Positions 51,446 through 62,569 of a stretch of 64,000 nucleotides of DNA are shown here, one piece after another (positions within the stretch are counted from its first letter, which is position 1; each line of letters begins with the position of its first letter). The DNA lies in the NCBI RefSeq assembly GCF_032854445.1, contig NC_088295.1, positions 94,171,805 to 94,235,804 of the forward strand, given 5' to 3'. The position numbers were made by a program, and so were the translations under genes. The DNA is from Liolophura sinensis (Eukaryota; Mollusca; Polyplacophora; Chitonida; Chitonidae). A model generated the notes under the pieces. The model had not been told where the DNA came from. It saw only the letters and a list, made by a program, of their open reading frames with translations, and searched no databases.

Positions 51446-52067
51446 CCTGTGCAGCCTCGTTTCACGCATGAACAAAACATTCAGTTGTATCAAGAGTGGC
51501 GTATTTTGGGCTGGTCCAGCCTTAAAAAGAGATCCCATCAAGGTACAAGTATGACCAATTAAAACAGGGATGAAAGCAACATCAAATGCAAATTAAATAT
51601 CTCAAAATTTTACGATTACTTCACCTGTTTTTACTCCTTGAGCCGAGGTGTGGAAAGCCCACTCAACCATAGAGGCCATGTAGAATCGATTCAGGCCACC
51701 ACCAACCTTCCTGTACAGTGTCTATGATGCTCATTATTGTTTTCATCAACTCAATAGAAAAGTCAAATATGCTTCACCTTGATTTTAATCATTTCAAGCT
51801 CAAATTTCACCTCCATTTTCCTCTGGAGATTTTAGATAACAAATTATTGACAGGAGCAATTTCGCAACAATGCCAGTATCGAAACATGGGAGACAACTTT
51901 GTAGCCAGCTTAGTCAAGACCATTAATAACCTGTAACAGCACGGGGAGATAACTCGGACCAGTTTTTGCACTCATGTGTTGACGAGCTTCACGTCGACGA
52001 GTACTGTTGACGTGGAGGGGTGATTGGTTACTGATCACAGTTTAGGAACTGGCTATCACGAGACTGG
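51446..52067. other. SIAE upstream flank
   Basis: No exon was seen. An inverted CCAAT (ATTGG) near 52024 and the TATA run at its right end suggest a promoter for SIAE. Confidence 0.45.
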
Positions 52068-52080
52068 TATATATATAAAA
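52068..52080 (+). promoter_or_regulatory. TATA box of SIAE
   Basis: TATATATATAAAA lies 49-61 bases upstream of the SIAE start codon, which predicts a transcription start near 52100 and a short 5' UTR of about 30 nt. An ATTGG near 52024 lies upstream. Confidence 0.55.
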
Positions 52081-52128
52081 GATATACACATAATGCTGAG
52101 TGAGTAGAGGGTGGCATAGTTTACGAAG

Positions 52129-55100
52129 ATGACTCGTGTTGTTTTAGGGACGTGTGTGACTGTGATCTTCATTGCGCTGCTGAATGGAATTACTGGACCG
52201 GTTGCTGCTCGCCTGACTGCACCTGAAGGTAGGCTGTAGTTTTCACGATCCACACCTTTACGTCTACTTGTACGTTCTAGTCTGTGTAAATTAACCGATC
52301 TACCTGTTGAATGCACTGCTGGGTCAGCCAAGGCCTCGGAGCGATTTCCGGAGAGTAAAATTAGAACTAATAACGCTTTCAAAACCATAACAATATCTGG
52401 GTCAAGATATTCCACTGGGAAAAAAACAATATTATATTATCTGTAAATTTATATTTGCATTTTTTAAATAATTCCTTGAGTTGCATTCGCTGAGGTTGTA
52501 TTCCTCTTAATTTGTTTGCAGTCCAAGGAAAAGCGCTGAAATCAGTACAAAAAAAAAAAACAGAAAAGAAAGTCGCTTTCTAAACCAGGTTTGATTTATG
52601 TACAGTACCGATAGTTTCAAGTGATGAGCCTTTCCACTAGCACATTTCCGGGGTTTAGCCTTAACAGTCTTGAGGCTAGCCGTCGAATTGTGCTTCCTTT
52701 GCCCTAGCACAGTTCTAATATGGAGGGAGCACAATTCCAGGGCTTTCCTTAAGGCTGTTAAGGCCAGCCCTGGAATTGAACTACCTTTGGCCTTATATAA
52801 GCCGAGTCTGCATTTCAGGTGCAATATTGCGAGGTCACACAGGTTGACACGAGACAGGATGAGGGCTCTCATGAATGAGAGCTGCTTAAAGGTGTGATTT
52901 TACGGCATCTGCTAACGGCCCATTTGGGCTGACAGACCCAGCTATGTGAGATGTGAATTCAGTCTAGCTAGTGCCGTAAAATCTTGCTTTTAGCTTTGTT
53001 AGTTTGCCCCCACTGTGTCTCGTCCATATCTGCATGAACTTGTGGGACTCCATGAATAACGACTCAGCTTATTCTACCTGGTTCAGTACCTGGACATTTA
53101 ATTATAATGATAGATATGTCCAGTTGGCAAATTGTCCATGTCAGTTGAGACCAGCACATTAAGCTTAGTCCTTGGGTGTGTGTTGTAGGAGGAGATGGGG
53201 GCTTCTCGTTTGCCTCATACTATGGGGATCATATGGTTTTACAGCAGTCCCCCCAGCAGGCTGTAATATGGGGTCACGCTCCCACCAGTGCCATAGGACA
53301 ATCTATCTCTGCCACTGTGGGCACATCAGATCAAGCCTCCTCTACAGTGGTACCTGGACCCAAACCAGAAACAGCTGTTTGGATAATCAAGCTGCCTCCC
53401 ATGGACAAACATGGACCATTCACAATCACTGTCAAAGCTGGGTCAGCCAAGCTGACCCTTAACGATGTCCTGTTTGGTGATGTGTGGGTGTGCTCAGGTC
53501 AGAGTAACATGCAGTTCTCCATGATACAGGTGTGTACCTCAGCAGTAAGACAGTAACATACAAGTTTTTATCCCGCATCAGACAAAATACTGTTTTGACA
53601 ACGGTCAGGTGGAGTGCAGTAATAGTATCTGCATTAACACAGTGACAGACATGTGTAAATCTGCGCTAAGACAGTAACATATAGGTTTGTAATGCATTAA
53701 GATCGTGACATACAGGTGCGTGCATCTGCATTAAGACAATAATATACAGATGTATACATCAATATTAAGGCAGTGACATACAGGTGTGTGCATTTGCATT
53801 AAGGCAGTAACATTCAGGTGTGTACATCTGCATGAAAACAGAGACATACAAGTGTATACATCTGTGTTAGATATGTAGAGTACAGATATGTTCTCTAATC
53901 CTGCAGAATGAGTCTCCTGAGTAGGTAATCTCCCTTTTTTGGGTGGTGAATACTATGGTCAAATCGCTGAAATGATTCACGGATACATCGCTCTTCTGCA
54001 CTGAATTGATGGATCTTTGCTGAATAAATTTGTTCATATAATATGAGAATTATTGACGCCATATATCTACGTATGCTTTAACTGAGTAACCATATAACTA
54101 ATAGTATCTGCATTAAGACAGTGACAACCAGGTGTGTACATCTGTGCTGAGACAGTTACATACAGGTTTGTAATGGCATTTAGATAGTGACATAAAGGTG
54201 TGCACAGCTGCCTGAAGACAGTAACATACAGTTGTGTACATCTGCATTAAGGCAGTGACATATGCTTTGTAATTGCATTAAAATCGTGAAATACAGGTGC
54301 GTGCATCTGCATTAAGACAGTAATATACAGGTGCATGCATGTGCAAAGAGACAGTGACATACAGGTGTGTACATCTGCATTAAGACAGTAACATACAGAT
54401 GTGTACATCTGCAGTAAGATAGTAACATACAGGTGTGTGCATCTGAAGTAAGACAGTAACATACAGGTGTACATCGCTTCGTCAGAATTAAGACAGTGGC
54501 ATACAGGTGTATACATCTGCATTAACACAGTGACGTACAGGTGTGTACATCACTTCATCTGCATTAAAACAGTAGCTTACAGGTGTGTACATCACTTCGC
54601 CAAGATTAAGACTGTAACATACAGGTGTGTACATCTGTATTAAGACAGTGACATACAAGTGTGTGCATCTGTATTAAGGCAGTAACATACAGGTTTGTAC
54701 ATCTGTATTAAGACAGTGGTATACAGGTGTGTGCATCTGCATTAACACAGTGACGTACTGGTGTGTACGTCTGCATTAAGACAGTGACATATAGGTGCGT
54801 ACATCTGTATTAAGGTAGTAACATACAGGTGTGGGCATCTGTATTAAGACAGTGGCATACAGGTGTGTACATTTCTGTTGAGACAGTGACGTACAGGTGT
54901 GTACATCTGTATTAAGACAGTGGCATGCAGATGTGTACATCTCTATTAAGACAGTGACGTACAGGTGCATATCTGCATTAGGAGGGAGTAGCTTTCAGGT
55001 GAGTGCATACGGACAGAGTATCATACAGGTGTATATCTGCATTAGGAGAGAGTAACTTGTAGGTGTGTGTGCATACAGACAGAGTATTATACAGGTGTAT

Positions 55101-58100
55101 ATCTGCAATAGGAGAGAGTAACTTGTAGGTGTGTGTGCATACAGACAGAGTATTATACAGGTGTATATCTGCAATAGGATAGAGTAACTTGTAGGTGTGT
55201 GTGCATACAGACAGAGTATTATACAGGTGTATATCTGCAATAGGAGAGAGTAACTTGTAGGTGTGTGTGCATACAGACAGAGTATTATACAGGTGTATAT
55301 CTGCAGTAGGATAGAGTAACTTGTAGATGTGTGTGCATACAGACAGAGTATTATACAGGTGTATATCTGCAATAGGAGAGAGTAACTTGTAGGTGTGTGT
55401 GCATACAGACAGAGTATTATACAGGTGTATATCTGCAATAGGAGAGAGTAACTTGTAGGTGTGTGTGCATACAGACAGAGTATTATACAGGTGTATATCT
55501 GCATTAGGAGACAGTAACATGTAGGTTCATCACTTCAACTATTTACATTTAAATATGTGGCATTGGTTGGAGAAGTGTTTGTGCCTGTCTGTCAAAGGTG
55601 TTATTGTTGTGCCAGTTTTGTTAAAAATGTGCCAATTTGGCACAAAAAGGCATGGTTAACTGATCGCAGGATGTCTCGGTGTACCTGCTCTGCACAGATG
55701 TTTTGTGTTGCAGGTGTTAAATGCATCAAGGGAAATTCAGGAGGTGTCCTCTTACCCTGACATCCGGGTGTTCACTGTGGCTCTGAAATATTCTGCTGTA
55801 CCTTTGTATGAGCTCCTACAGGTGGAGGAGAAGTGGTCTGCCCCTACATCAGGTGAGTGTGTCTAATAGGTTAGAAGGGCAACTAAGGTGCATCAGCTCA
55901 GTGTGTTAACCAAACTGCAATAGATTAGAGGTGTAACGAGTGTACACCAAATAAGTGCGGTGACCAAATAATGCAAGATCAGTTTAGTAACTAAATCTCA
56001 CCAGTAGAGCATGGTAACCACAGCACGCAAGGTAAGCATGGCAGTTCCCCTGGAGTGTGATAAGTGAAGTACACCAGGGTGCATTATCCAAGGTACACCA
56101 GGGTGAGGTGGTAAGAAAAGCGCAGAGTGAATTTTTTTTCTGTTTAAATTATAAACTTCTCAGTGAAAGGTGTTGAAGTTCATATTCTTGCTTCATTTAG
56201 TCATGAAAGTGAGTGATATCTCTGCAGTCATATTGCCCACATGTGAGTTGTTGTCTCCTCCTTTAACACCTGTGTTGTAACGAGCATTATGAGCTAGCCG
56301 GTATCAAGGTTGAGGTGTTCAAGCTGATCACCGAATCAAGGCCATCTTTTGTAACAGAGGTCATGAATACACAGTGGTTTCATTGTTTGGCAAGAGTCAT
56401 TTGTTTATTGAAATCGCCATTTCTGTTTTTCAAGCAGAGCTAGATCTCTTGGTAGAGAGCTGCACTACGCACATTGAGATCCGATTTCAAGTCCAGATAT
56501 GTGAAGCAGCTATTTTTCAAATGGAATCTGTGAAAATAGTATGTGACTTGGACACCAGGAGCATGTCACTTGAACATCTAGTATACGGTACGCATCACTT
56601 GAACACCCGATACACATCACTTGAACACCCGGAATGCATCACTTGAACACCCGGTATGCGTCACTTGAACATCGGGTACGCGTCACTTGAACACCCGGTA
56701 CGCATCACTTGAACACCCGGTACGCATCACTTGAACATCGGGTATGCATCACTTGAACACCTGGTACGCATCAGTTGAATGCCCAGTACGCATCACTTGA
56801 ACACCCGGTATGCATCACTTGAACATCGGGTATGCATCACTTGAACACCTGGTAGGCATCAGTTGAACGCCCAGTATGCATCACTTGAACACCCAGTACG
56901 CATCACTTGAACACCCGGTACGCATCACTTGAACATCGGGTACTAGTCACTTGAACACCCGGTACGCATCACTTGAACATTGGCTATGCATCACTTGAAC
57001 ACCTGGTAGGCATCAGTTGAACGCCCAGTATGCATCACTTGAACATCGGCTATGCATCACTTGAACACCTGGTACGCATCAGTTGAACACCCAGTACGCA
57101 TCAGTTGAACACCTGGTACGCATCACTTGAACACCCGGTACGCATCACTTGAACATCCGGCATGTATCACTTGAACATCTGGTACGCATCACTTGAACAC
57201 CTGGTAGGCATCAGTTGAACGCCCAGTATGCATCACTTGAACACCCAGTACGCATCACTTGAACATCCGGTACGCATCACTTGAACACCCGGTACGCATC
57301 ACTTGAACATCCGGCATGCATCACTTGAACATCTGGTATGCATCACTTGAACACCTGTGATCTGCTGACAAGCAGGTGAGTATGTAGGATGACTCGTGGT
57401 ATATAGTGGAACCAGTGTGTAAGGGCAGGTATTTGTGGGAGGAGGAAAAGTGTCAGCATTGGATGTGGTGTGTGGGTAAGCTCTCTTTTTAATTCCTGTA
57501 TATATATCTCATAAGTGGACTGAAGCCTTGGTTTTTTATTTTATCCCTCTAGCCTATGGTATGGTGTAGAAATGTAAATACTCAGTGGAAGTTTAAGCTT
57601 TTTTTTTGTGTGTTTGTCAGCGTGGGGGGAGGGGGGCTCTCTAGTCTAAGGTATGGTATATATATATCTATATCTCGTAAGTGGAGTGAGGCTTTAGCTT
57701 TTTACTTTATCTGTCTCGTCTAAGGTATGGTGTATAAATGCACATACTCAGATGGAAGGCTAGGCTTTTGTTTAGGTCCAATATAACTGGCCCTCATACA
57801 TGTATTGCAGGTTAAGTTTTTATTAGCTCCTGTATAACGGGCACTCATACACGGATTACAGGTTAAACTTATTTGAGCTCCCATATAATGGTCTCATACA
57901 TGGATTGAGTGAGTGAAAGCTTGGGATTTAAGGTTGTACATGTGACGACGAAGGAATCCTTAGAGTGCATGTAATATGCTTCCTTGTTGCTGAGCAGATT
58001 TCCACCGCTCTTTTATCTAGTGCTGCTTCACTGAGACAGCTTACCGAAGGACAGTAATCCAATTTACATGGATTGAAGGTTAAGCTCTTTCTTAGCTCCA

Positions 58101-61100
58101 GTATAATAGGCTCTCATACATATATTGAGGTTAAGCTCTTTCTTAGCTCCAGTATAATAGGCTCTCATACATAAATTGAAGGTTAAACTTTTTGTTAGCT
58201 CCAGTATTATTGGCCCTCATAAATGAATTGAAGGTTAAGTTTTTTAGCACCTGTACAAAGGGCACTCATACATGGATTTATGGTTAAACTTTTTTCTTTG
58301 TTTACAGCAGTAGAAATTATGTGTTTTTTTTCTTTTGAAATAGTCATACCCCATCATTGAAGGTGGAGGGTGGGGTGGCTACACTGGAAAGGCCCTCTGT
58401 CATTATGTCTGTCTGTAGATATAATCTCCTCCCAAACTGCTGTGCTGATTTTGATGAAATTTACCATACGTCTTGCCTATCATCTGAACTTGTGTATGCT
58501 TAAGTTTAATGGAAATGGGGGGTAGTTATTTGCATAATTACCTCCCATTTAGGTTTTTACCTAATGGTGCTTTTCCATGTTTTCAGCTTTTGTCCATGCA
58601 ACTCTTCCTAAAGTATTGAACCTGTTTCCTTGAAACCCCTGTCATCTAAATTTGTCTATGCTTCAGTTTAATTGCAATTGGGTGATTATTTTCATAATTG
58701 TGCCCATTCAAGTGCTTAGAGCAATAATGGATTTTCATGTACACATATTTTGTCCATGCAACGTCTGCTGAAGTTTTGCACCTATTTCCCTGAAACTATG
58801 TGTATATCTCTTATATCATCTAAACATCTACATCCTCAGGAATAATGACAGTCTGATTAATATTTATGTTTTCATATTTACCTCCATTCAGGTATATGTT
58901 GTAATAATGCATGCATTCAGCTAAATGGGCCAGCCGACGACGCATTCACACAGGCAACATCTGGGAATATGCGAGAATAACATCTGACACATATATGACA
59001 GTGTCACTCGTATAACATCTGACATGTGTATGACAGTGTCACTCGTATAACATCTGACATGCGTATGACAGTGTCACTCATATAGCATCTGACACGTGTA
59101 TGACAGTGTAACTTGTATAGCATCTCACATGTGTATGACAGTGTCACTCGTATGACATCTGATACATGTATGACAGTGTCACTCGTATAGCATCTGACAC
59201 GCGTATGACAGTGTCACTCGTATAACATCTCACACATGTATGACAGTGTAACTTGTATAGCATCTCACACGTGTATGACAGTGTCACTCGTATAACATCT
59301 GACATGCGTATTACAGTGTCACTCATATAGCATCTGACACGTGTATGACAGTGTCACTCGTGTAACATCTGACACGTGTATGACAGTGTCACTCATGTAA
59401 CATCTCACACATGTATGACAGTGTCACTCGTATAACATCTGACACGCGTATGACAGTGTGACTCGTATAGCATCTGACATGTGTATGACAGTGTCACTCG
59501 TATAGCATCTGACATGTGTATGACAGTGTCACTGGTATAACATCTGACATATGTATGACAGTGTCACTCATATAGGATCTGACATGTGTATGACTGTGTC
59601 GCTTGTATAACATCTGACACGCGTATGACAGTGTCACTCGTATAGCATCTGACACGCATATGACAGTGTCACTCGTATAGCATCTCACACATGTATGACA
59701 GTGTCACTCGTATGACATCTGACACGCGTATGACAGTGTCACTTGTATAGCATCTGACACGCGTATGACAGTGTAACTTGTATAGCATCTCACACATGTA
59801 TGACAGTGTCACTCGTGAAGCATCTGACACGCGTATGACAGTGTCACTCGTATAGCATCTGACACTCTTATGACAGTGTGACTCGTATAGCATCTGACAC
59901 GTGTATGACAGTGTCACTCGTATAACATCTCACACGTGTATGACAGTGTCACTCGTATAACATCTTACACGCGTATGACAGTGTCACTCGTATAGCATCT
60001 GAAACGCGTATGACAGTGTCACTCGTATAACCTCTGACACGCGTATGACAGTGTCACTGGTATAACCTCTGACACGCGTATGACAGTGTCACTTGTATAA
60101 CATCTTATACGCGTATGACAGTGTCACTCGTATAACATCGTGTACACATCCGACAGTGTCACTCGTATAGCATCTGACACGCGTATGACAGTGTCACTCG
60201 TATAACATCTGACATGTGTATGACAGTGTCACTCGTATAACATCTGACGTGTATGACAGTGTCACTCGTATAACATCTTACACGCGTATGACAGTGTCAC
60301 TCGTATAGCATCTGAAACGCGTGTGACAGTGTCACTCGTATAGCATCTGACACGCGTATGACAGTGTCACTGGTATAACATCTGACATGTGTATGACAGT
60401 GTCTCTCATATAGCATCTGACATGTGTATGACAGTGTCATTTGTATAACATCTGACATGCGTATGACAGTGTCACTCGTATAGCATCTGACACGCGTATG
60501 ACAGTGTCACTCGTATAACATCTGACACGTGTATGACAGTGTCACTCATATAACATCTGACACGTGCATGACAGTGTCACTCGTATAACATCTTATACAT
60601 GTATGACAGTGTCACTCGTATAGCATCTGACACGCGTATGACAGTGTCACTCGTATAACATCTGACACGCGTATGACAGTGTCACTCGTATAACCTCTGA
60701 CACGCGTATGACAGTGTCACTTGTATAACATCTTATACGCGTATGACAGTGTCACTCGTATAACATCGTGTACACATCCGACAGTGTCACTCGTATAGCA
60801 TCTGACATGCGTATGACAGTGTCACTCGTATAACATCTGACATGTTTATGACAGTGTCACTCGTATAACATCTGACATGTGTATGACAGTGTCACTCGTA
60901 TAACATCTGAAATGCCTATGACAGTGTCACTCGTATAACAGCTGACATGTGTAAGACAGTGTCACTAGTATAACAGCTGACATGTGTAAGACAGTGTCAC
61001 TAGTATAACATCTGACACGCGTATGACAGTGTCACTCGTATAACCTCTGACACGCGTATGACAGTGTCACTCGTATAACATCTGAAACGCGTATGACAGT

Positions 61101-62418
61101 GTCACTGGTATAACATCTAACATGTGTATGACGGTGTCACTCATATAACATCTGACATGCGTATGACTGTGTCTCTTATATAACATCTGACATGTGTATG
61201 ACAGTGTCACTCGTATAGCATCTGACATGCATATAACAGTGTCACTCGTATAATATCTGATATGCGTATGACGGTGTCACTCGTATAACATCTGACACGC
61301 GTATGATAGTGTCACTTGTATGACATCTGACATGCGTATGACAGTGTCACTCGTATAACATCTGAAACGCGTATGACAGTGTCACTCGTATAACATCTGA
61401 CTGATGAATGACAATGTCATTCTACTTTGTTTTGGTTTAGATGTCAGTATTTGCACGTATCACCTCACTTGAACATGACTGCATGCAGTTACAGAACTGC
61501 TCAGAGGAATTCCTGGTTTTTTCAGTGTAAAAATTTACTTGTAAAATAAACTTCACCTCATTTTCTGTAGAACACATCTTCTCTAGAAAGTCTCCATGCA
61601 GGGCTACAATTTCTCAGGGTCTCTGTGACTATTTTTTTATCGACTTTGCCTTCCTGGACTGCAAGGAAACTGTCTAAACCATGCACATGGGCAGTGACTG
61701 GTGTCATCTGGGCAATTGCCCAGCCAATCATAGTACACAGATAGCCAATTGTGGGTAGCGATATCAAAGACCACTGCCCACATTGATGATATCTTTTACC
61801 ATCAGAACCACATGTATTTACAATTGTATAACATATGAAAGTCACTGTTCTGCCATCTTTATACCTGTGATAAACAGTCGTATTTGTGACAGTGTAATAA
61901 TTTTTGCCTTTCTTATTGATTTAATGGCAGCATCTTATCACTGTCTAATTAGAGTATGATATAAATGTATCGCGGTGTGATTTTACTTTATTTCGGTTTT
62001 GAGGTCAGTATTTGAATGTATCATCTGGCTTGAACATTATGCAGTTTTACGAACTGCTCAGTCAGGGGGAACTACATGTACCTGTGTTTTCTGAATGCCT
62101 TGTTACGATGTAAGAGTTCTTCACTCATCTCTCTGTTTTTCACTCCTTCAGGCTTGCTAATTTGCTGAGCATACGTTTGACCATTTACTCATCATGTTTT
62201 CAGCTAGCATTGGAAACAAAGCACCATTTTCCTACTTCTCTGCTGTGTGCTGGTTATACGGCAAGTACCTTTACCAGAAACTAGGTTATCCCATTGGATT
62301 GGTGGACACTGATTGGGGTGGAACCCCTGTGGAAGCATGGTCATCCCCAGATGCTCTGGCTAAGTGTGGCCTTGACACCCAACTCCTGTACCGACCAAGG
62401 CAACATTCCATCACCAAA
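52129..62418 (+). CDS. SIAE: Sialate O-acetylesterase, 5' part (gene continues past the right edge)
   Basis: Four exons join in frame: 52129-52228 (phase 1), 53189-53529 (phase 0), 55714-55852 (phase 1) and 62204 to about 62418. The last donor could instead be at 62424, because AAAGTGAGGTAC offers two GT sites. Exon 1 encodes a signal peptide (MTRVVLGTCVTVIFIALLNG). Exon 2 holds the SGNH-type nucleophile box GQSNM, with Ser139, after DVLFGDVWVCS. Exon 3 encodes VLNASREIQEVSSYPDIRV. Exon 4 carries YFSAVCWLYGKYLY and WGGTPVEAWSS, both strongly conserved in SIAE. The enzyme removes O-acetyl esters from sialic acids in lysosomes or after secretion. About 265 residues are visible; vertebrate SIAE is about 520, so the C-terminal half with the remaining catalytic residues lies outside. 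The start has A at -3. All four introns contain arrays or fold-back DNA. Confidence 0.95.
52640..52780. repeat. Imperfect inverted repeat, about 57-bp arms, in SIAE intron 1
   Basis: The left arm (52642-52699, containing TAGCCTTAACAGTCTTGAGG) and right arm (52722-52778, containing CCTTAAGGCTGTTAAGGCC) are about 80% complementary, with an approximately 22-nt loop. A second inverted pair follows: GATTTTACGGCA at 52896-52907 and its exact complement at 52972-52983. Confidence 0.75.
53590..54990. repeat. 34-bp minisatellite in SIAE intron 2
   Basis: Irregular copies of GCATTAAGACAGTGACATAC followed by AGGTGTGTACATCT, interrupted at about 53880-54100 by unique DNA. The unit contains ACAGGTGTGT, matching the authentic exon 2 end and donor (ATACAG/GTGTGTAC at 53529). 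Confidence 0.92.
55000..55530. repeat. 66-bp minisatellite in SIAE intron 2
   Basis: About eight copies of GAGAGAGTAACTTGTAGGTG, then TGTGTGCATACAGACAGAGT and ATTATACAGGTGTATATCTG CAATAG. The unit looks like a dimer of the neighbouring 34-bp repeat, since each half has an AGGTGTRT core. It is very homogeneous. Confidence 0.93.
56580..57360. repeat. 22-bp minisatellite in SIAE intron 3
   Basis: About 35 copies of CATCACTTGAACACCCGGTA CG. Variants have ACATCGGGTATG, ACACCTGGTAGG or CAGTTGAACGCCCAGTATG in recurring order, so blocks longer than one unit have been copied. Confidence 0.95.
57490..58300. repeat. Diverged direct repeats in SIAE intron 3
   Basis: An approximately 110-bp segment (GTATGGTGTA...AATACTCAG) occurs at about 57500-57600 and again at about 57645-57760. 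It is followed by about six diverged copies of a 50-60-bp unit around GGTTAAGCTCTTTCTTAGCT and CTCATACATG. Confidence 0.7.
58340..58925. repeat. Dispersed-repeat-like sequence, about 180-bp diverged units
   Basis: It starts with CTCCCAAACTGCTGTGCTGA TTTTGATGAAATTTACC, a phrase I recall from dispersed repeats of several marine invertebrates. It then carries about three diverged direct units sharing TGTCCATGCAAC, CCTGTTTCCTTGAAAC and CATCTAAA. No coding frame was seen. The family is not known to me. Confidence 0.5.
58975..61405. repeat. 35-bp satellite-like array in SIAE intron 3
   Basis: About 69 copies of GCGTATGACAGTGTCACTCG TATAGCATCTGACAC. Each unit carries the palindrome TGACAGTGTCA, and many carry ACGCGT. 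A rare variant (ATCGTGTACACATCCGAC) occurs at about 60138 and again 628 bp further on with the same neighbouring variants, so a block of several units was duplicated. Confidence 0.96.
61421..62095. repeat. Direct duplication flanking a unique 450-bp segment in SIAE intron 3
   Basis: An approximately 110-bp sequence (TTTACTTT...GGTCAGTATTTG...CTTGAACAT...GAACTGCTCAG) is present at 61421-61530 and again at 61981-62095, with about 75% identity by eye. The segment between has a 95-codon minus frame (61845-61558) of unrecognised sequence, not called as a gene. Confidence 0.65.
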
Positions 62419-62569
62419 GTGAGGTACATCTGGGAGCCTCAGATACAGTGTCAATACAAGCACCTTATTTTGTTATCAGATTGTATGAGAGTTTTGGAGT
62501 GTAGAAGCCTGTAAGAATTTGTTAGTTAGACTTGGAGTAAAATCTAGCAACGTAAACTAAGGCTGCAAG

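Noticed and set aside
50690-51562. 290-codon plus-strand frame and its overlapping companions
   Set aside because: All are readings of the 75/85-bp minisatellite. Several overlapping frames are equally open, which real coding sequence would not show.
58975-61405. CRISPR-like array (short regular repeats)
   Set aside because: Units are back-to-back with no unique spacers, lie in an animal gene intron, and have no cas genes nearby.
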